Of a stretch of 64,000 nt of DNA, positions 56,401-64,000 are shown piece after piece. The stretch is from Larus michahellis (Eukaryota > Chordata > Aves > Charadriiformes > Laridae). The notes under the pieces were generated by a model. It did no database searches. It was not told the DNA's origin and saw only the letters and a program-made list of their open reading frames with translations. Location: positions 9,481,711 to 9,545,710 of the forward strand of contig NC_133910.1 of assembly GCF_964199755.1 (NCBI RefSeq). Direction: 5' to 3'. How positions within the stretch are numbered: the stretch's first letter is position 1; each line of letters starts with the position of its first letter. A program made the position numbers and the translations under genes.

Positions 56401-59400
56401 CTGCTGTGGCCACGTACGGTTATTGCCCCTGCATCCCACCTCCTGCTCCTCAGAACTGAGGTAGAACAAAAGAAAACCCCCAAAGGATACGGTGAACATT
56501 TAATAATTACATTAGCCATTTCCTTGCAAATAGAAGGCAACTGTAACTGAATGAGGAGGTAAGGAAAAACAGACCGTTTGTCTAGGTAAGGGAATAAAAT
56601 AATTAAAAAAACAGCTCAAAAAGCCCTGAATAAAACCAACATGCATGTTTGCAGCTGAAGTGAAACATCACTTGAAGCACCTCACAAGCATGCACAGTGA
56701 CAATATTTTTAACATACTCCAGTTCAGCTCCTGCTCTCCATCCCCCACCTTCATATGCACAAAATCCAGACTTTAGAAACAACTGCTGTAGAGATGCTTA
56801 TTGCATTAAACTAAATAGCCTTCCTCCCCTCCCCCTTCTTCTTCTTTTCTTGCTCCCCTTCTTACACACTGAAGATTTCATTAACAAAAATTTAAGCATC
56901 GTTTTATGGTATGTTATTTTAAGGGAAGGAGGCAAAGCAGAGGGCTTTCCCATGGTTCACTGTTTGGTTTTGCCAACGTCACAGACTTTCGGTTTCAAAA
57001 TATTCCCCACATTAGGAAATCTTCTTTTCTGTCTTAATTCAGCTTGTCGATATTCAGACATCACGATGAGAGCTTCCTCAAGACAGCCCTAAAGGTACTC
57101 AGGCGCCCTGGCCATCTCCTGTTGTGCTCTGGCTACGGGGCGCTTCTCCTCCCGGGGTCCCTCTCCCCTGTGCGGGGAGGAATTCACCACACCCCATTTA
57201 CCTGACAAAACGTTCCCAATTTACCTTCTCAGAATAATGTTCAGCTGGAAGAGGTGGGTAGTCACATTGCTCTATTTTTTGGCAGAGAGAAAACAGGTTC
57301 ATTTTATCTCCATAGAAAGGGCTCTGAAGAGCTGCCATCTGTAGAGAAAAAACAGCAAATATTTCAGAAATGCAAGGGACTTGCTAGCCCCCAGTACTCC
57401 TCATTTACAAGAGCAAATTCTGTTCTTTGACAGCGAGCGAGTGATGATGTTGCTCTCAGACTGCCCACAGCCAAAGCTGCTCTGAGATGATGACAGTTCC
57501 GCACACCTCACAGGCGCCAGCCATGCCGCAGCCCAAACGCCGCAGGCAGGACTGAGGGAGTGGAGCTGCGGCAGCAGCATGGAGCTGCCCCTGCCACGCA
57601 GTGTCCCGTCCCCCCCAAAGCCGCAGCCGTGCCCGCTCAGCACAGCCAGGCCCTGCTCCCGCGCTGGCCTCGGGGGCAGCCCTGCGGTGCCAGCCCCCGG
57701 CCCTGCCTCCTGCCGCCGCTACCCCTGCCCACCACCCAGCCCCGCAAAGTTGCTATATTTTCCGATCTCTGCCATTCTTTCTGCCCAAAACACTTAAGAT
57801 GTGGGACACTGGCAATTGTGCAGGTACACAGAAAAAAAGTACCTATTTTTCTAAACGAAGAAATAGGATGCTGGGACTGTTGGGCAGTTAGAAACCAAGT
57901 GGCTCAGAGATGACTACGGAAGCTTCTCATAAATGTGACCACCTCTTTAAAAAGTAGCAGCTCTTCTGTCTTTGATAAGATGTCATGGTTTCCATCTTCC
58001 CCAGTTATGACCATATTCAGAACAGCCAGTTCGTTTGTTCTCTGCGACTAGTAAATTTTTACTAGACTGCTAGAAGAAATTGATTATTTTGGGACATTTG
58101 GCTACCTAGAATACGGAGAATCCTGTAAGCATGAGCAAAGTACTTCAGCCTTTAAAAAAAAACAAAACAACCTCAAAACAAATATCCCCTCCTGCTGGAA
58201 ATCTACTATTTAGGAAAGAGTCTCCCAGGTAGATTTGGGAACCAAACTAGCGAAACTTTTCCTAATCAGTCTGGTCTTTTTCCTCTTTTGATTTTGTTTT
58301 ATGAATCCAGTATTTGCATCTCCAAAAGTGACAGATGTGCGAGACGAACAGCCTGCTCATGCAGCAAGGAGAGCGCGATGGAAGGCTCTGGGTGGGAAGA
58401 ATCCCTTCCAGGCACACGGAGACTCCTCACAAAGATATGTTTGTATTATACTTAAGGAAAGAAACTGCATCTTTGTGTGCGGAAAACCATCAACACTGCA
58501 AGTTCTCAACCAGGAGGTCTAGAAGATGACTGAACAATGAGCCTCAGAAAAATGGCCATTGCAACATGGGCATTTTTGTACTTCGAAACTGGGGCTGACG
58601 TCGCGTCTATGAAGGGCAGCCACGCTGCGCTCAGCGCAGTCCCTCTCGCCCTCCCACACCAGCACCGAGCCCAGCGCACCCTCCTGTGGCCACCAGCAAC
58701 GCGGGGCCCATCTGCGCATTAGTCCAGGGCGTTACTCGAGCGCCGCCGGGAAGAGGTGGCCCCGCAACACCTCCTTCTAATGAAGCACCACTGGATAATT
58801 GTAGGTATTATCCCCTCTGTTTAGATCTTTATAAACCATTTTGCTACAAGCCGCATCAAATCGGCAACCCTCTCCCACTAAGGCCAGCTGAAGTTGATGC
58901 TTCTCACTGCAGCTTTAATAGGGGGTTATCTGATTACTATTAGTCTTTTCCTCATTACCATGTGCTGTGAAAGCCATCTGAAGAACGCTGTCTTGTTGCT
59001 GACACACACAGCAAGCTCCCAGCAGAATTAAAAAAAGCCAATACTAGATCCTCCACTCCATTATCCTGCAGTTAGGAATCAAGATTGAGGGATTATTAGT
59101 GTTTTGGTGACAGACAAGCAGTTTTGATTAGGGCCGGGTTTGGGAACGCTGCGTTTGTGCTGGATTTCCAGCAGTAGCATGGCCCAGCACTGAGCACCCC
59201 CAGCTGCCGGCCCCGTGCTCTGCAGGGGCGGGCTGCAGCCGGGGGTGTCTCACCATAACTTCATTGCCACCAACACGTGTCCCGGTGTTCAGCAATGCAG
59301 GACACATCAAGACAAACTATCCTTGGTTTAAATCATAAACCTATCTTTTAAATAATTTAAAGTTATTACATTTCTTCCTTGCTTATTTGCAAGACACATT

Positions 59401-62400
59401 GGTCACTCTGTGAAATCAGTGACAACGGCTCAGCTGCAGGGGGTCACCTTGCACAGACAGCCCTGCAGAGGTAAGAAACCCTCTGCAAGGAGTCCAGAGC
59501 CATTACGACAAGTAATAAAATATATTCTGGCCAAATCTCCAAGGTTGTCTCCTTATGTACCACCAGACTAAAATGTTTTTCAGGAAGCTTCTCCAGAGGT
59601 ATTAATCAGATATCCTGAGAGGCTTAATAAATGGCAACACAGAACACAGGAAGGTACCCAAATGACACTGAAGGACACAATGAACCCAGTACACAGCTCC
59701 TAAAAACATCTCAGAAAATTCCAGGCTTGTTCAGTTGTCTGTCTGTGATGCTTCATATAATGTAGCTTGAGCTATCAGCTGCACTGGTGACATTTGCTGC
59801 AGGCTGAGGAGAGGAATGACACGTTCATCAGCTGCGCAGTACAGCGGCAGGGAACGGGCACACTCCCTCCTCGCTGCTGTTTCCCCACTCCTACCAGCAG
59901 CAACGCCCAGTTCTTCATCATCCCCCCAACGACCCGAGGATGAAGAGTCACCCAGCAGGCACACGAAGGAGCCCCGAGGCCAGGCGAGAGTCCAACAGCC
60001 CCGTCCTCATGCCCTTTCAGAAGTTTTTGAAGGCAAAAGCTGAAGTTGTATCGCTGTAACCTCATTACTGTCCTAACCGGAACAGGCATATCAGTGGGGG
60101 GAAAAAATTACAGGCTCCAATTAGAGCCTCTAATCTCCAATTAGAGATTGATAGCAAACTGCTCTCAATCAGTTAAAACAAAACTGGAGAGCCCAGCATG
60201 CAAAACTGTTCCAAGAACAACATTAATGGGCGCATTAGGGAAGGCACAGAAGGCAATCAAAGGTTAAACAAGGTCTCTGAGATTTCAATACCAACATCAA
60301 TAACGGCAGGAAGGTTGAAAGGGATTTTTCAATTCCCTTAACTTTTCTCTCCAAGTCTAGTTAAGCAGTCATGTGCAAAACAGGAGGAATGAAAAGGAAA
60401 TACTGTGGAGTTTTGGGTGGTAAATGCAGGGAATTAACATGGAAAGAGATCGCACAACCATCCTGCCACAACAGGCAGGTCTGCAGGGCCATGACTGCAG
60501 GCGCTCCAAACCTCTCCCTACCAACAGCCTGGGATGCTCCCTTGGGGCTTGCTCCTGACGGTTTGATTAGAGCAATTACTGCAGGACAGCTAGATCTCCA
60601 TTTAAAGTGACCACCATGCAGCATGACTGGTTAAAAAATATATATAGGAAGCACTGTTAGTGTTTAAATTGATCGTCTTGCCAGCACAGCTAAAGTCATT
60701 GCTTGTAGCTATATTCTGGGAATTAACAACTTATTTCTATCCTCTCCAAGTTATCTTGCTGACAGACATCTACAGGAAGTGAGGGATGAAGACAGTTACT
60801 ACTATATTGATAAGATTTAATAAAAATCACTGTATGATTATCAATGTCAAAGTTAAGTGGTGCTATGTGGCATCACATCCCAAACCCCTCAATGTTCCCT
60901 AAGTGGATTCCAGTGGACACGCGTGTCTCTGAAGGCAATTTGTACATTAAATCTCTCTGCAGCTTATCTACACAATCTATCTGGAGAAATATCAGAAGTG
61001 ACTCATAACCAAACAAAACATTGCTTCCTTACTTTGAAGCCAAATGGAAAAACATTCTCGTTACAAGAAATTAATGAAGATAAAATACAGTTCCTTCAAC
61101 GACATGTGAATTTGATTTTTTTTCATTTTCCAAATTCTAGAAAGTTTAAAAAGTCAAGTAGCTGTTTATCTACCGAACACAAAATTGGTAACTGTCCAGT
61201 CTTCCTTGCAATTTGCAAGATCTCACAGCTCCTGCTCACAAAGTTAAGGCTTACCTACGTAGGAAGTAAATTTAAAAGCGCTTCACATGCCAAATCTTTC
61301 ACGTGTTACTGTAGTACTGCTACTCCTACCAGAGAATTATGTTTAGTGCGCAATTAAGTCAGTCAGCTTCTTGAAATACAAGGAGTACCAAGACTACTGT
61401 GCCATAAGGGGACCATATTGCCTGCAACAAAAACATATCTTAGCACAATGCTAAATATTTCTCTCTGCATAAATCTGGAATCCCATCTCCAGCAGAGCTG
61501 AGCCTCAGGAATGAGTCAGAGCCTGACGGCGCAGCTCCACGCTGCAGCAGCAAACCAGCAGCGTGTCCAACTTGAGCCACTTTGACTGTTACCCATAGAC
61601 TTGGCAAGTCCAACACACCACAGCAGGGCCAGAGCCCCGGACTCAGCAAAGCCTTAAACTGAGAATTCCTCCGTAGGCCCAATATCTGAAGCGTACCCGG
61701 AATTGTTCAGCATAACGAGCCACTGGGAGCTCAGGCTTCTGTTGCTCTGTTCCCACAGAAGAGCCTACAAATTCCTTTTCAAACACGACCAGCAGACCCA
61801 GATACACACAGCTATACTGTATCATTTCAGTTTTCAATTCTCATTAGAAGCATTACAAGCAAAACCATCCTTTATAAAAAAATACCAGCTTTTTAACGGT
61901 ATGAAGCTGCTGCTGCAGGAATTATTAAAACTCTGAGTCCCCAACACCAGTCTCTCAGAGAAGACGGACACCATGCGGCACCGTCACACTCTGCCAACAG
62001 CAAAGGGGCACCTACGGAACTGCTGGGCGCAGGGCTTGGTCCCACAGCGGGTTACCCGCTAACAAGCACTTAGTGGTATTGGCCGAGTGCTCTTCCCAGG
62101 AGTACATAACAGTGACAAGCACCAAATTCCTACTGGGAAGACTGCTGTTATGGGAAAATTTACTTTAATACCATCTTCTCTTATGAAAGGTTTGTGTAAT
62201 TAACTAGCTGAAGTACATACTTAACTACAGTAGATTTCACACCTGATGTGCTCACAAAATAAACTACATTTCTGTTTATTCTCTAATTCCATGTGGTTAC
62301 AAGAAATTGTAGTGAGAAGCAAAATGCCATCAGTTCACATAACTTATTATCCAAAGAGGATGTGAGCAATATTCTTATTTCTAAAGATCCCAGGGACTCA

Positions 62401-63293
62401 TAATTCTCTGGGCTGGGAAAAAAGCTTTCTAAATGTTGACACGTGCTTTCACGTGAGTGCAAAGATGCATACATCTAAAAAAAGATTAAGATTAGATTAT
62501 AAATGAGTAAAAGACTATTCAATACCCCTTGATCCCTGCTAAAAATGAAATCACAAAACTCAAAGTACTGTTATAAAAATCATAGCACTTACTGTCAAAA
62601 TATATGTAATAGCTTTTAAGAAAAAGTTGCACACTAAGTGTGTAGTTCATACAAAGTGTGCCTGCTTTGCGCCTGTGCTTTTGGCTAGAAGACAATGTAG
62701 AAACAGAAAAAATTCTATCTAGGGTCTAATAAAGTTAGACAAACTGATTTCACATTACACAAAAACTCTGTTTTTCTTCATTGAAAGCTCCCAAAATTAA
62801 AATATTCCAATCGCTCATAATTCAATTTAACAAACCAGTAGTTTACATTCAAATGAATTTGCTATTTTTGAAACAAATGCAGTGTTCAGGAGAAACTACG
62901 AACACGCTGCCCTAATAACGGTGCTGCTCACAGCAGGAAGACAGACCGCAGTGAGCTGCTTGTGTACGTTTATGTCCTCAACATCTACTGTGACCTACCG
63001 AATTAACTCTGTGCAAGTGCTGTGTGGCACAACCCCTTTGTTGTTCATGCTCAAAAAGCACATGATAAGCACAGAAAGAGTTATCTCTTCATAAGGTTTC
63101 TCAACAATTAAGCTAAAGTAATTCTGACGTACTCAATTTCTGTACCATGTTTTGTGGTTAAGACAAACCTGGGGAAAAAAAAGTTAGAAGATACTTGCCT
63201 CATACAATAAACAGCCCAAAGACCAGATATCAGATTTAAAGTTATAGCCGTTTTCATGTATTCTTTCTGGGGACATATAGTATGGAGTTCCCA
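53382..63293 (-). CDS. NEK6: Serine/threonine kinase NEK6, last three coding exons (partial)
   Basis: NIMA-related kinase of the mitotic NEK9-NEK6/7 cascade that acts on Eg5 and spindle assembly. Three exons join in frame (63293-63199, 57338-57225, 53492-53382), giving the last 105 codons and the stop. Seen: activation-segment end [10 protein letters not shown], then the invariant Asp of [11 protein letters not shown] (subdomain IX), the alpha-F/G region [27 protein letters not shown], and the C-terminal lobe with the conserved Arg in [17 protein letters not shown], ending TSST. The near-identity to the NEK6 C-terminus and the PSMB7 neighbourhood favour NEK6 over NEK7. The N-terminal lobe, catalytic loop and DLG motif lie beyond base 64,000. 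The donor of the 63199 exon is GC, not GT. Confidence 0.95.
53493..57224 (-). other. NEK6 intron before the last exon
   Basis: 3.7 kb. No other gene recognised; the open frames at 55257-55796 and 55343-55873 are overlapping antisense frames of the same GC-neutral stretch without motifs. Confidence 0.6.
57225..57338 (-). CDS. NEK6: NEK6 exon: subdomain X
   Basis: 114 bases, 38 codons, phase 0 at both ends, acceptor TTTCTCTACAG, donor GTAAAT. Encodes [20 protein letters not shown], then [18 protein letters not shown]. Confidence 0.95.
58780..59120. promoter_or_regulatory. Motif-dense stretch in NEK6 intron, possible enhancer
   Basis: Repeat-free sequence with GGATAATTG, GGTATTATCCCC, GGTTATCTGATTACTATTAG, TTAATAGGG and GGGATTATTAG: at least three OTX/PITX-type GGATTA or TAATCC-like cores plus TAAT sites in 340 bases. 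It looks like a developmental enhancer; function and target are unknown. Confidence 0.28.
60115..60146. promoter_or_regulatory. Homeodomain-type site cluster
   Basis: CTCCAATTAGAG occurs at 60115-60126 and again at 60135-60146 (period 20), and ATTAGAG / CTCTAAT form a palindrome between them (60120-60134). Three TAAT cores lie within 32 bases at regular spacing, a form typical of cooperative homeodomain binding or of a short duplication. Confidence 0.4.
63199..63293 (-). CDS. NEK6: NEK6 exon: activation segment and subdomain IX
   Basis: 95 bases, acceptor TTTTTACAG, starting inside the valine codon before [20 protein letters not shown], then [11 protein letters not shown]. The donor reads GAG then GCAAGT, a non-canonical GC splice site with an otherwise perfect consensus; no GT alternative keeps the frame. 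Confidence 0.94.
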
Positions 63294-64000
63294 CTGTAAA
63301 AAACAAACAAACAAGGAGTTATCGTCTTAAAAAGTGACCGTGCAACCTGTATTAGACAGAAGTTAGGTCTAGCATGAATAGCTCATTAGAAAAGACTGGC
63401 ACAAAAATTTGGAAGCAACTCATGGTTTTGAAGGTGTAGAACCAAATATATCCTCACAGATAGAGCTAGACAATGGTGAACATTACTGAAAGTAGCTTCT
63501 GTATTTTTGAGATTTGAGGCACATTTTCTTCCACTTCCAGTCTTCCAAGTACATTCAGAGTGTCTCGGACAGACAGAGCAATCGTAAAGGACCATCCTCC
63601 TTTGGTTCACTCAACAGCACTGAAACCACAAGTCAGATGTCACCAATGTGCTCAGCTAAAACACGACCCGCGTGACGGCGGCTCTGCTGAATGCTCCCCC
63701 GCCACACTCCACCCCGGCGGCGTGACAGAGCGGCTCCCACGCTGACGGGGTGCCCTGGCCCTTTTAAGGGTTCAGGAGACCGCTAACTGCAGCAGAGAAA
63801 TAGGAGTAACAAGCCCAGCACCAGACAGGTATTCAAAAACTTTCTGAAAGAACCAAGATAATCATCCCGAACTTTAAAACACTGCTCCAACTTGCAGTCA
63901 CGTCAGAAGCCGTGGGATTTCTATGTACTTCCAGAAGTCTGTATTTTATCAAAAGAAATTTACCCCAGCATTTTGGACAGAAGTTACAGGAAATTATTAA
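63294..64000 (-). other. NEK6 intron, right edge
   Basis: About 0.7 kb up to the window end. The next upstream NEK6 exon (with the DLG motif) is not found here. Nothing else is seen except a small GC-rich patch at 63,660-63,760. Confidence 0.6.

Larger units (their letters stand above)
57339..63198 (-). other. NEK6 intron with GC donor
   Basis: 5.9 kb intron. It holds the motif-dense stretch at 58.8-59.1 kb, the homeodomain-type cluster at 60.1 kb, and a 166-codon plus-strand open frame (60857-61357) without recognisable features. Confidence 0.6.

Noticed and set aside
60857-61357. 166-codon plus-strand frame antisense to NEK6 intron
   Set aside because: No family motif, repeat or splice context, and mixed composition. 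One such frame in 64 kb read six ways is not surprising. Conservation of the frame would be needed to revive it.

Overview
The window looks like single-copy vertebrate nuclear DNA, most likely from a bird. The genes have many short exons with GT-AG introns, the proteins are close to vertebrate families, CpG islands mark promoters, interspersed repeats are very sparse, and the few repeat remnants look like CR1 LINE pieces. The species cannot be told from the sequence.

Three genes are present, in the order known for human 9q33 (NEK6 - PSMB7 - ADGRD2, the middle one opposite to its neighbours). (1) Bases 1-10,689, minus strand: an adhesion GPCR of the ADGRD2 (GPR144) type, 16 coding exons from the N-terminus to the start of TM3, cut by the left edge; about 791 residues are in the window and every exon junction keeps the reading frame. 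(2) Bases 24,832-50,368, plus strand: a complete PSMB7 gene, 8 exons, 277 codons, encoding the trypsin-like beta-2 subunit of the 20S proteasome. (3) Bases 53,382-63,293, minus strand: the last three coding exons of the mitotic kinase NEK6; the rest lies beyond the right edge.

Between ADGRD2 and PSMB7 are about 14 kb without a recognisable protein gene. They hold one isolated CpG island (about 11.6-12.4 kb) with very strong G-quadruplex motifs and several motif-dense stretches that look like enhancers. PSMB7 starts in its own CpG island with YY1, ETS, Sp1 and NF-E2-like motifs. PSMB7 and NEK6 converge, their poly(A) signals less than 1 kb apart. PSMB7 introns 5 and 6 (6.9 and 13.8 kb) are AT-rich.

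The most notable observation is the architecture of the ADGRD2 ectodomain: a pentraxin domain, encoded by a single 654-base exon with phase-1 introns on both sides, sits between the two halves of a C-type-lectin-like domain, all four canonical lectin cysteines being present. Other points are a GC-AG intron in NEK6, a tandem double hairpin carrying splice-donor-like sequences just before the last PSMB7 exon, an HTT rather than HLT cleavage triplet in the ADGRD2 GPS, and candidate NFE2L1-type sites at the PSMB7 promoter.

All gene calls come from reading translations, splice sites and reading-frame continuity by eye; no search was run.
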